Of a stretch of DNA of 64,000 nucleotides, positions 26,833 to 34,465 are shown piece after piece. A program made the translations under genes and the position numbers. Positions within the stretch are counted from its first letter, which is position 1. Each line of letters opens with the position of its first letter. Origin of the DNA: Treponema sp. (GTDB lineage Bacteria; Spirochaetota; Spirochaetia; Treponematales; Treponemataceae); contig JAKSTQ010000004.1 in assembly GCA_024402475.1 (NCBI GenBank), forward strand, positions 62,001-126,000. Reading direction: 5' to 3'. Under the pieces are notes generated by a model. It had not been told where the DNA came from. It saw nothing but the letters and a program-made list of their open reading frames with translations, and ran no database searches.

Positions 26833-27807
26833 TTATTTTTTGAAAAGTTTTTCGATTTCCTGTTTTGAAGGCATAACGCAAAGTGCACCTTTACGGGTTG
26901 TGATAATACTTGCAGCTGCGTTGGCAAAAGTAAGCATCTGTATCAGATCGTCCTGGTTAAGGTTATCAAGTCCTTTTTCAAGAACTGTATTTAAAATGCA
27001 TGCACAGAATGTGTCACCAGCTCCAGTAGTCTCAATGGTATCAGAAGTAATGAATGCTTCTTTTTCAACTTTAAATCCATTGTAAAATGCGCGGCTTCCG
27101 TTTTTTCCCAAAGACACTAAAATCAGTGGAATTGAATATTCAGCCTGTAAAACTGCTGCAGCTTCATCATAGTCCTGGATTCCTGTAAACCATGTAATTT
27201 CGTTGTCAGAAATTTTAAGGATGTCGCACTGTTCAAGACCGAATGCAATCTGTTTTCGGGCCTGGTCAAGATCATCCCATAATGGTTCTCTAAGATTCGG
27301 ATCAAAGGAAATTATGCATCCGGCCTGGCGTGCAGTTTTTAATGCCTTGACTGTTGCCATGCGGCTTTCTTTATGAGTAAGGCTTAACGAGCCGAAATGA
27401 AAGATTTTTGATCTTTCGATAAGGCCTGTGTCTATTTCAGATTCTTTAAGGTTTGTGTCTGCTCCGGGATTACGGTAAAAAGAAAAACTTCTGTCACCGT
27501 CTTTTGCTGTATGAATAAATGCAAGGGTAGTAGGAATTTTTTTATCAAGAACAAGATTAGATGTATCAATGTTCAAGGCAGAAACTTTTTCTTTAAGATC
27601 GTGACCTAAAAAATCATCTCCGACTTTCCCTATGAATGCAGTTTTTTTTCCAAGTTTTGAAAGCATTGCAAGAACGTTGCATGGGGCACCGCCTGGATTT
27701 GCTTCGAATATAAAATTACTGCGGTCAGATAATCCGTTTTGTGTAAAGTCAATTAAAAGTTCACCAAGGGCAGTTACATCAATTGTTTTTTGTGCATTTA
27801 AATTCAT
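26833..27807 (-). CDS. PfkB-family sugar kinase, probable fructokinase
   Basis: Ribokinase/PfkB fold kinase that phosphorylates a sugar, most like the ScrK-type fructokinases. In 324 residues it shows the substrate-site GELLIDF and NPGGAPCNVLAMLSKLG (a PfkB signature-1-type region, 38-54) and the catalytic TTGAGDTFCACIL near 255-267, with Asp as base. Substrate specificity is inferred from family resemblance. No ribosome binding site precedes the ATG, but a good promoter ends 6 nt before it. It lies in the same direction as, and just upstream of, addB's opposite end, with no other sugar genes nearby. Confidence 0.82.
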   Translation of the reverse strand: MNLNAQKTIDVTALGELLIDFTQNGLSDRSNFIFEANPGGAPCNVLAMLSKLGKKTAFIGKVGDDFLGHDLKEKVSALNIDTSNLVLDKKIPTTLAFIHTAKDGDRSFSFYRNPGADTNLKESEIDTGLIERSKIFHFGSLSLTHKESRMATVKALKTARQAGCIISFDPNLREPLWDDLDQARKQIAFGLEQCDILKISDNEITWFTGIQDYDEAAAVLQAEYSIPLILVSLGKNGSRAFYNGFKVEKEAFITSDTIETTGAGDTFCACILNTVLEKGLDNLNQDDLIQMLTFANAAASIITTRKGALCVMPSKQEIEKLFKK

Positions 27808-27813
27808 TCAATA

Positions 27814-27842
27814 ATTATAAAACAGGAAAGAAAAAAATGCAA
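27814..27842 (-). promoter_or_regulatory. promoter predicting a leaderless fructokinase mRNA
   Basis: On the minus strand TTGCAT (27842-27837) and TATAAT (27819-27814) are 17 nt apart. The -10 ends 6 nt before the ATG at 27807, so transcription should begin at or within a base or two of the start codon. No ribosome binding site is present. Confidence 0.65.
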
Positions 27843-27847
27843 AATTG

Positions 27848-28480
27848 TTATAATGTCAGAAGTTCTGCAATATCGTTTATTGAACAGTCAGCATCTTTAA
27901 CTTTTCCAAATCCATAAGTTACATGAATGAACGGAAGTCCAGCCTTTGCTGTTGCATCTGCATCGCCCTGGGTGTCGCCGATGTAGGCCGGATTTTTAAG
28001 ATTGTTTCTTTCAACTATAAGGCGGATGTTCTGGTCTTTGAGTAAACCTTCATCTCCATAGCAGGCATGATCTTTAAAGAACTGTTCCATTTTAGTTACA
28101 CGCAGCATAGTTTCGATGTAACCTGACTGACAGTTTGAAACAATGTAAAGATTGTATTTTTTGCTGAGTGCTTCGATTGTTTCTCTGATGTGCGGATAAA
28201 GTTTTCCGCCGATATTTGCAACAACATCTTCTTCATGGATGTAGCATACTTTTTCAAATTCAAGGCGTTTTTCCGGAGACTGGTCAGGAAGAATTGCTTC
28301 GATGATGATATTCATTGGTTTACCGAAAAGTTTTTTAAGGTCATCAGCAGTCAGATGTGCATATTCGCTAAGGCCGCATTCTATAAGTGCATTGTTCCAT
28401 GCAGGAGCAACTACAGGTGTTGTGTCCCAGATTGTTCCGTCAACATCAAATATCAGTGAATCAAGCTCTTTAATATTCAT
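27848..28480 (-). CDS. HAD-superfamily phosphatase (phosphoglycolate phosphatase-like)
   Basis: Soluble HAD hydrolase of 210 residues. Motif I is FDVDGTIWD with nucleophile Asp12 and acid/base Asp14. An all-alpha cap (subclass IA) follows. Motif II is the Ser in IVSNCQSG, motif III the lysine near LLKDQN, and motif IV YIGDTQGDADATAKAG. This layout is that of Gph/PgmB-type phosphatases acting on small phosphorylated metabolites; the substrate is unknown. The start codon has no ribosome binding site and a promoter ends 8 nt upstream. Confidence 0.82.
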   Translation of the reverse strand: MNIKELDSLIFDVDGTIWDTTPVVAPAWNNALIECGLSEYAHLTADDLKKLFGKPMNIIIEAILPDQSPEKRLEFEKVCYIHEEDVVANIGGKLYPHIRETIEALSKKYNLYIVSNCQSGYIETMLRVTKMEQFFKDHACYGDEGLLKDQNIRLIVERNNLKNPAYIGDTQGDADATAKAGLPFIHVTYGFGKVKDADCSINDIAELLTL

Positions 28481-28488
28481 AATTGCAG

Positions 28489-28517
28489 ATTATATAATTT
28501 ATGAAGCTTTTTGTCAC
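28489..28517 (-). promoter_or_regulatory. promoter predicting a leaderless HAD phosphatase mRNA
   Basis: On the minus strand GTGACA (28517-28512) and TATAAT (28494-28489) are 17 nt apart, and the -10 ends 8 nt before the ATG at 28480. No purine-rich ribosome binding site is seen. Confidence 0.6.
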
Positions 28518-28531
28518 AAAGGTTTTAAGTT

Positions 28532-29701
28532 TTATTCTGCAGCAGTTTGCTGTAAGTCTTTAGTTACCGGTGCAACTTCACTCATAATTTTTACGATTAC
28601 ATATTCTGCTTTACAGCCGGTTTTAAATTGAATTGCCCAGTCAGAAATTCCTGATGTGACTATGAAATCAGTTCCGCTGATATTTGTGATTCCGTTCCAG
28701 AAATCGTTTGCCCGTGTCAGTAATCCAAAAAGGTGAACAAGGTGCATTTGTCCGCCGTGAGTGTGTCCGCTTAATACAAGGTCGCATTTTCCGGCTTCGT
28801 CTGCGTAATCATTTGGTTCATGGTCAGCAACGATTGTAAAAACATGGGGATTAAGGTCTTTAGTGAATTCATCTGTGGTCTTACGGCCTTTTGTTCCGAT
28901 TGATGCAACAGATTTATCAAGACGGCCGATAAGACAGACGTAATCGTTTATAAAAACTCTTTCATCTTCAAGAATCTGCATCCCGGCCTGAGTAAGTGCA
29001 TCATAAAATTCCTGTGCTGTGTATTCCCGCCTGTCACTTGGGTAGATTCCAAGATCATGGTTCCCCTGGACGAAAAATTTACCCTGACGCGGATTTATTG
29101 TTTTTAACGCATTGCAGTATTCCAGCATGGTTTTACGGTCAGTACTTCCGTCAATAAAATCTCCTGCAATTACAAGAATGTCAGGTTCCTGCCGTGCAAT
29201 CTGTGCAAGGTATTGTTCAAACTGTTTTCCGTCAAAAGTTGTTCCTGCATGTGAGTCAGCAATTAAAGCAACAGTAAAAATATCAGTAGGCTTGTCTGTA
29301 TAAATTTTATATTTAGTCTGAACAACATGATGAGCCTGATAATATCCCCAGCTAAAATATAATGCAGTTACAGCAATAATGACTAATCCTGTCCAGTATT
29401 TTTTTGATTGAAAGATTTTAAGTTCCGGTTTGAATTTTTTTGTAATCCATAAAATAAGATTCACTATAAAAAAGAAAAATGCAAGATGAAGACAGATTAC
29501 AACTGTGTTTATAAAATCAAATGCAACACATAAAATTCCAGAAGTTAAAATTACGATAAAAAGGGCAGTAACAAAAACCGGACATTTTATACACGATGCA
29601 GCTTTTTTTACAAAATTGAATTTAGTAAAACATAAGGGCAAATAGAAAAATACGCTCACACCCAAAAATGCCAGACTGAAAATTAAAATCAATAACCACA
29701 T
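28532..29701 (-). CDS. membrane-anchored metallophosphoesterase (YkuE-like)
   Basis: About 389 residues. The N-terminal 130 residues hold four hydrophobic helices, followed by a calcineurin-like phosphoesterase domain with IADSHAG, VIAGDFIDG, QGNHDLG and SGHTHGGQMH, which supply the two-metal site. This matches the family of YkuE-type membrane phosphoesterases, some of which act on lipids or UDP-linked sugars; the substrate here is unknown. The ATG at 29701 is preferred, though a GTG two codons earlier (29707) is in frame. No ribosome binding site is visible. Confidence 0.83.
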   Translation of the reverse strand: MWLLILIFSLAFLGVSVFFYLPLCFTKFNFVKKAASCIKCPVFVTALFIVILTSGILCVAFDFINTVVICLHLAFFFFIVNLILWITKKFKPELKIFQSKKYWTGLVIIAVTALYFSWGYYQAHHVVQTKYKIYTDKPTDIFTVALIADSHAGTTFDGKQFEQYLAQIARQEPDILVIAGDFIDGSTDRKTMLEYCNALKTINPRQGKFFVQGNHDLGIYPSDRREYTAQEFYDALTQAGMQILEDERVFINDYVCLIGRLDKSVASIGTKGRKTTDEFTKDLNPHVFTIVADHEPNDYADEAGKCDLVLSGHTHGGQMHLVHLFGLLTRANDFWNGITNISGTDFIVTSGISDWAIQFKTGCKAEYVIVKIMSEVAPVTKDLQQTAAE

Positions 29702-29751
29702 AAACACAGTTTTTCATATTTCATATATGTTTGTCAATTTAAAATAACGGT

Positions 29752-29955
29752 AATATTCCCTCACGTACAAAATGTAATTCAAAAAAATAAAAATACTACC
29801 AGTCAGAAAACGACTGACAAAACCGCTAGCTAGCGTCGCTACGCGCGCAGGTCGGCAAGGTAACTATGTTCCGACCTGCGAGTGTTTTTGCCAGCCGTTT
29901 TCTTCCTTCCCGTATTTTTATAATTAAATCCTTTTAATGTCCGTGAGGGAATATT
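29752..29955. repeat. palindromic repeat element, copy 1 (204 bp)
   Basis: Fills most of the 318-bp gap between the metallophosphoesterase and AraC genes. The ends are 18-bp inverted repeats with one mismatch (AATATTCCCTCACGTACA, 29752-29769; its partner, 29938-29955). Further arms pair inward (GTCAGAAAACGACTGACAAAAA region with TTTTTGCCAGCCGTTTTC region), so the whole element can fold into one long hairpin. The GC-rich centre contains a perfect CGCTAGCTAGCG palindrome (29824-29835) and the 10-bp stem CGCAGGTCGG/CCGACCTGCG. It has no ORF. A second, inverted copy lies at 31952-32098. Confidence 0.8.
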
Positions 29956-30019
29956 CCCGTGCAATAAACTATTTGTAATACATAAGAATAAATAGTAAAA
30001 TAGACGTAAGGATGTAAAA

Positions 30020-30928
30020 ATGGACAGAACTGTTAAAGCAAAGCGAAAGTATGTGACTTCTGAGATTACTTATTTTTCAGGTTTCAGTTACGAAGTTGCC
30101 CTTATAAATGACCTTGAATTTGTTGCTTCCGGCGATAACTATTATTCAATGATTTTATTTTCAGGCTGCGATCTTCTTGTGGAGCAGGAAGAAAAAATCC
30201 AGTATTCTGACAGCGGGCTTTTAGTTCTTCACGAAAATCACAATGTAAAAAACATAAAGGCTCTCAATAAAAAGCCTGGCTGCAAAATCCAGACATTAAT
30301 TTTTTCTCCTTGCGGCATTAATTCCACTTACAAAGAATTTCCTGACACCTTTGAATATCAGGCCCTTAATGACATCGCAGGCGGTTACAGCTTTATCGAA
30401 AGCCAGCAGAGTCTTTTTGAAGTCTTTACCGGTAATTTTGAAAAAATTCATGACTGCCTTAATGTAACTCAGGGTGCAGTCTGGCCATGCATGGTCCGCT
30501 CATATATTCTCGAAATTATAATTCTTATCCAGCGCTGTCATTTTATAAAAGAAATTGTTCAGAAAGAACCGCAGGAAAAAGCACAGCAGATTCTTGAATA
30601 TTTCCAGTGTTCTTATTCACACAAAATTACTCTTGATGATGTTGCAAGAAAATTCGGAACAAACAGAACTTCCGTAAATTCCATGTTCAACAAAACTTAT
30701 GGAACAAGCGCAATGAATTATCTTAACAGCATACGAATTCAAAATGCCTCGCTTTTTTTGAGCAACACGGGACTTTCCATAACAGAAATTGCTGAGCGCA
30801 CTGGATTCAACGACGAAACTTATTTTTCCCGTGCATTTAAAAAATCTACAGGAAAGTCTCCAAAAGAATTCCGCCTGTCATGTCCTCATCCGTACGGGGA
30901 TAAGTGGCAGCAGTGGCATTTATCATAA
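30020..30928 (+). CDS. AraC-family transcriptional regulator
   Basis: 302-residue DNA-binding regulator. The C-terminal ~95 residues carry the two AraC helix-turn-helix motifs: LDDVARKFGTNRTSVNSMF and ITEIAERTGFNDETYFSRAFKKSTGKSPKEFR. The N-terminal ~190 residues are probably a cupin-like sensor (GDNYYSMILFSGCDLLVEQEE, GLLVLHENHNVK). An AAGGA ribosome binding site is present. The gene sits between two copies of the palindromic repeat together with a lipoprotein gene 99 nt downstream, which may be its target. The ligand is unknown. Confidence 0.88.
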   Translation: MDRTVKAKRKYVTSEITYFSGFSYEVALINDLEFVASGDNYYSMILFSGCDLLVEQEEKIQYSDSGLLVLHENHNVKNIKALNKKPGCKIQTLIFSPCGINSTYKEFPDTFEYQALNDIAGGYSFIESQQSLFEVFTGNFEKIHDCLNVTQGAVWPCMVRSYILEIIILIQRCHFIKEIVQKEPQEKAQQILEYFQCSYSHKITLDDVARKFGTNRTSVNSMFNKTYGTSAMNYLNSIRIQNASLFLSNTGLSITEIAERTGFNDETYFSRAFKKSTGKSPKEFRLSCPHPYGDKWQQWHLS

Positions 30929-31027
30929 TTTGCAGATTATCCAATTTTGATTGCAGATTTTTCATTCAATTTATAAACTCCTTTGAATATTATTTAACCA
31001 TACTTGAACCAATAAGGAAGGTTAAAT

Positions 31028-31897
31028 ATGTTGAAAAAATCATTTAAGTTTATTTCTGTTGCAATTGCCGCTGGAACTTTACTTGCAGGCTGCGGCTCAA
31101 ATATTTCCCATACACTTCAGACAAGTGCAAATGATCCGGGACTGTGGGCAGGCGTTATGACAACTGCAGAAAAGGGAATTGCTGTAGGAGACGGTAAAAA
31201 AGTCCGCTATACATCTGATGGCGGAAAAACCTGGATTGCAGGCACAAATGAATGTCAGGTACTTTTTGCACTTTATGCCCTTGATTCTGAAAATTGTTAT
31301 GCATGCGGAGATCACAGTGCGTTTACAAAAACTTCTGACGGCGGTAAAACCTGGACAAAACTTTCAGACTTCCCGTTAAAGCGGTCCAAAGGAATTCACA
31401 TGAATGACAGTGAATCAGCATGGGTCTGGGGATTAAGAGATTTGTACCAGTACAACGTTAAAGACAGTTCATGGCAGAAAATCAATTTACCAGAAGGCCT
31501 TAATGCAGTAGAAGCTGCAGCTAAAGTTTCTGAACAGGCCGGATATCTTTGCGGTGGCGACGGCTGTATCTATAAAACAGAAGATAACGGCAAAAACTGG
31601 ACAAAGTTATGCCAGGTATTTGACAAAAAAGCAGATGAACTAAAACCTGTTACAGCACAGTGGACACAGACAGCTGCTTTTGATCTTTCAGGAGAAGAGT
31701 TGAGATTTGCCTATATTACAGATTTGAATTATTCATATACAGTTCGTGTATTAAAAAGTCTTGACGGCGGAAACTCTTTTGCAGAAGAAGCCGCCCTTAA
31801 GATGAATTCCTTTTCAAAAGCACTGGTTTTTAACAGAACAAAAGGCCTTAGTGTATTCGATTCAGACGGAAAAATGGATTTATACCAGATTAAATAG
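31028..31897 (+). CDS. Asp-box (BNR/Ycf48-like) lipoprotein
   Basis: 289 residues with a lipoprotein signal peptide (LLAGC, Cys22). The mature part has four Asp-box repeats, TSDGGKTW, TSDGGKTW, TEDNGKNW and SLDGGNSF, about 45-60 residues apart, as in beta-propellers of the BNR/Ycf48 (photosystem II assembly factor-like) group. In a non-photosynthetic bacterium the function is unknown; sialidase-type catalytic residues are not evident. An AAGGAAGG ribosome binding site precedes the ATG. It sits downstream of the AraC regulator, and the second palindromic repeat lies 55 nt after its stop. Confidence 0.78.
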   Translation: MLKKSFKFISVAIAAGTLLAGCGSNISHTLQTSANDPGLWAGVMTTAEKGIAVGDGKKVRYTSDGGKTWIAGTNECQVLFALYALDSENCYACGDHSAFTKTSDGGKTWTKLSDFPLKRSKGIHMNDSESAWVWGLRDLYQYNVKDSSWQKINLPEGLNAVEAAAKVSEQAGYLCGGDGCIYKTEDNGKNWTKLCQVFDKKADELKPVTAQWTQTAAFDLSGEELRFAYITDLNYSYTVRVLKSLDGGNSFAEEAALKMNSFSKALVFNRTKGLSVFDSDGKMDLYQIK

Positions 31898-31951
31898 AAG
31901 ATAATCGTAAAATTCCGCAGATTATTCGTCAATATTAGAAAAAAGATAAAA

Positions 31952-32098
31952 AATATCCCATCACGGACAATAAAAAAAATACCAGAGGGAAGAAAACGGC
32001 TGACAAAAACATTCGCAGGACGGAATGATAGTTTCTTTGCCAGTCGTTTTTGGACCGAATGTATTTATTTGAATTAATTCTGTCCGGGATGGGATATT
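31952..32098. repeat. palindromic repeat element, copy 2 (147 bp, inverted relative to copy 1)
   Basis: Ends are 18-bp inverted repeats with one mismatch (AATATCCCATCACGGACA, 31952-31969; partner TGTCCGGGATGGGATATT, 32081-32098). Its left arm (GGGAAGAAAACGGCTGACAA...) matches the reverse complement of copy 1's right arm, and its right arm matches the reverse complement of copy 1's left arm, so the two copies face opposite ways. The centre is shorter than in copy 1. It lies between the Asp-box lipoprotein and the clpP promoter. Confidence 0.8.
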
Positions 32099-32119
32099 TT
32101 CACTTTAAACATTTTCCGT

Positions 32120-32148
32120 TTGCCAAATTCCTTATTTTTATATATATT
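32120..32148 (+). promoter_or_regulatory. clpP promoter predicting a leaderless mRNA
   Basis: TTGCCA (32120-32125) and TATATT (32143-32148) are 17 nt apart. The -10 ends 6 nt before the clpP ATG (32155), and no ribosome binding site precedes it. Confidence 0.55.
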
Positions 32149-32154
32149 TATAGT

Positions 32155-32766
32155 ATGAATAATTATTTTTTGACAAACAAAGATGAAGAAGACGAGGAAA
32201 AAAAGGGGAAGGGACCTGATCCTCTTGCAGAAAAATTCCTTAAGACAAGACAGATTCTTTTATCAGGCGAAATCAATAAGGACCTGGCAGAAAGTTTTAA
32301 CCGCCAGCTTTTGATTCTCGAAGCTGATAATGATGACCCGATTTACGTGTATATTGATTCTCCTGGAGGAGATGTAAGTGCCGGGTTTGCAATTTTTGAC
32401 ATGATTCGCTTTGTAAAATGTCCTGTTGTTCTTATCGGTAACGGACTTATTGCAAGTTCTGCAGCTTTGATTCTTCTTGCAGTTCCAAAAGAACGCCGTG
32501 TTGGGCTTCCTAACAGTGAATATCTCATTCACCAGCCATCAAGCGGAATGCGCGGAACAGCAACTGATATCGAAATTCATGCTGCAAATCTCGCAAAAAC
32601 CCGTGCTAAACTCAACCAGATTATCAGCGAACAGACTGGTACAAAACTCGCACAGGTAGAAAAAGACACAGACCGTGACTACTGGCTTAATGCCCAGGAA
32701 GCACTGGAATATGGTCTTATCTCAAAAATCATTACTAACAGAGAAGAACTTAAATCTGTTAAGTAA
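32155..32766 (+). CDS. clpP: ClpP-family serine protease
   Basis: Proteolytic subunit of the Clp protease, forming a barrel that degrades proteins unfolded by ClpA/ClpX/ClpC. The 203-residue protein has the nucleophile region GNGLIASSAALIL (Ser101), catalytic His126 in LIHQPSSG and the acidic DTDRD (171-175). The usual SMGA around the serine reads SSAA, typical of divergent secondary ClpPs, so this may be one of two ClpP paralogues. An upstream in-frame ATG at 32050 lies inside the palindromic repeat and is rejected. A GNAT acetyltransferase gene follows 16 nt later. Confidence 0.9.
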   Translation: MNNYFLTNKDEEDEEKKGKGPDPLAEKFLKTRQILLSGEINKDLAESFNRQLLILEADNDDPIYVYIDSPGGDVSAGFAIFDMIRFVKCPVVLIGNGLIASSAALILLAVPKERRVGLPNSEYLIHQPSSGMRGTATDIEIHAANLAKTRAKLNQIISEQTGTKLAQVEKDTDRDYWLNAQEALEYGLISKIITNREELKSVK

Positions 32767-32782
32767 TATATAGAAAACAACT

Positions 32783-33673
32783 ATGACTTTTGAACTTACT
32801 GACGAACTTTTGAATTCAATTATTTCAGCTCTTGAAAATCAGGATCAGAAATTCGTGGTAGATGCAGGTCAGGGGATTCTGGTAGAACAGGAAGAAGCAG
32901 ACGAAGAAAATTTCTATGCTCTTCCTGAATGGACTTCTGCAGACGGCTTTTCAATGAGACAGCAGTTTGCAGAAGAACTTCATTCGCCAATGGCCCGTAC
33001 GGATTTGCAGGCAGTTTTAAGGTCAGGAAAGGGGGTGTTCAGAGGTTTTAAGGATGTCTTGAAGTCCCATCCGGAAGTTGAACGAAAGTGGTATTATTTT
33101 AAGAATAAAGCTCTTTCTTCGTATATCCGTGGATGGTACAACAGTTTGTGTGAAACATGGGGACTGGAGACTTTAGATTATGAGGTCGAAGAAACTGATA
33201 ATCTTATTCATGATGATTTTATGTTTAATCCCTATGATTTTGAAAAAGACAGAGACACAATTTTACATTTTTTTGAAGACGGTGCACGGCTGATGTTCAG
33301 TGATTATCCGCAGGAAGTGGGAGACTGCGCTTTGCGATATTGGAAAGATCAGTTTGAAAATGCAGACAGCCAGAATAGTATTGGAATTATCTGTAACAGC
33401 ATTTCAAATCAGACAGCAGGATGTATAATTTTTGCACCGGATACAGAACATAAAACCGCATGGCTCACAGGTTTTTATGTTATTGAAAAATTCCGCGGAT
33501 TGGGTATTGCCACAGAACTTTTAGAACAGGCAATGCAGCAGCTTAAAGCGGAAAATTACAGGTGGGCAATGATTGCAAGCAGCAATGTAACACAGACAAT
33601 TTCACCTTTATTACAGAGAGCAGGTTTTGAACAAGCAGACTGTGTATATATCGCTGATTTACTTGCAGATTAA
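32783..33673 (+). CDS. GNAT-family acetyltransferase
   Basis: 296 residues. The C-terminal ~110 residues carry the acetyl-CoA-binding motif A (GFYVIEKFRGLGIATELLEQAMQQL) and the following beta-strand and LLQRAGFEQADCVYIADL end typical of GNAT enzymes. The N-terminal ~180 residues (LLNSIISALENQDQKFVVDAG) look like a UPF0158-type extra region, including RGWYNSLCETWGLE. The acyl acceptor is unknown. It lies between clpP and an RNA-binding protein gene in the same direction, with short gaps, so an operon is likely. Confidence 0.7.
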   Translation: MTFELTDELLNSIISALENQDQKFVVDAGQGILVEQEEADEENFYALPEWTSADGFSMRQQFAEELHSPMARTDLQAVLRSGKGVFRGFKDVLKSHPEVERKWYYFKNKALSSYIRGWYNSLCETWGLETLDYEVEETDNLIHDDFMFNPYDFEKDRDTILHFFEDGARLMFSDYPQEVGDCALRYWKDQFENADSQNSIGIICNSISNQTAGCIIFAPDTEHKTAWLTGFYVIEKFRGLGIATELLEQAMQQLKAENYRWAMIASSNVTQTISPLLQRAGFEQADCVYIADLLAD

Positions 33674-33694
33674 AACAAAAAGGAGTTTTTTATT

Positions 33695-34456
33695 ATGGCA
33701 TTCAACAAAAGAGAAACAGAAGTAGACATGGATCAGATTGCGGCATTTTTGCAGGACGCAGTTGAAAAAGTAAAGACACAGGAAAATCCTGATCTTTTGA
33801 ATGATCTTAAAAAGGTTTTTAAGAAGAATGTACCTTTAACACTTAGAGGATATGTTGCAGCTTATCTTGCTAAACAGGCTGGAAGTCATTATCGTCCTCG
33901 CCGTGAATTCAATAATGACAGAAATCACCGCGACTTCCGTAACAAACAGGTAAATAATCGCGCATCACGCGCAGAAGCTCAGACTTCTGCACCTGCAGCA
34001 GAAAATACAGAATTTACACCACGTCAGAGAGTTCAGATTGATCCTGCTCTTGCAGCAACAATCTTTATTGGAATCGGACGCAACCGCCGTGTTTACCCAC
34101 GTGACCTTGTAGGTCTTCTTGTAAGCGTTGCAGGTCTTGACCGCGACAGAATCGGTGACATTCGCGTTCTTGCAAATTATTCTTTTGTACAGCTTTTTAC
34201 AGAAGACGCAGAAGGCGCAATTGCAAAGCTTAACGGTTATGATTACCGTGGCCGCAAACTTTCTGTAAATTATACTCGTCTTAAGGAAGATGGAGCTGCT
34301 GATTCTTCAGAATCTGAAGCAACTCCAGATGGTTACACAGAATCAGATGCACAGGCAGATGCTCAGGCTTATGCTGCTGCAGAAAAAGCTGCTTCTAACC
34401 AGGAAGGATTTTCTTCTGGAAGTGCAGTTGCATCTGATTCCAGCTACAATGCATAA
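33695..34456 (+). CDS. stand-alone DbpA-type RNA-binding domain protein
   Basis: 253 residues. Residues 112-195 (AATIFIGIGRNRRVYPRDLV to GRKLSVNYTR) form the RRM-like DbpA domain normally found at the C-terminus of DEAD-box helicases such as DbpA/CsdA, where it binds 23S rRNA. Here there is no helicase. The N-terminal ~65 residues are helical (MDQIAAFLQDAVEKV), followed by a basic Arg/Asn-rich linker. A disordered Ala/Ser/Gln-rich tail ends the protein. An AGGAG ribosome binding site is strong. It may be an RNA chaperone or ribosome-assembly factor, which is inference. Confidence 0.75.
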   Translation: MAFNKRETEVDMDQIAAFLQDAVEKVKTQENPDLLNDLKKVFKKNVPLTLRGYVAAYLAKQAGSHYRPRREFNNDRNHRDFRNKQVNNRASRAEAQTSAPAAENTEFTPRQRVQIDPALAATIFIGIGRNRRVYPRDLVGLLVSVAGLDRDRIGDIRVLANYSFVQLFTEDAEGAIAKLNGYDYRGRKLSVNYTRLKEDGAADSSESEATPDGYTESDAQADAQAYAAAEKAASNQEGFSSGSAVASDSSYNA

Positions 34457-34465
34457 GGAAGTAAA

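Noticed and set aside
29752-32098. Composite transposon made of the two inverted palindromic repeats
   Set aside because: No transposase or integrase gene lies inside or near, and no clear target-site duplication is visible at either copy.
32050-32154. Longer clpP reading from an upstream ATG at 32050
   Set aside because: That ATG lies inside the palindromic repeat, has no ribosome binding site, and adds a non-family leader; the clpP family start fits 32155.
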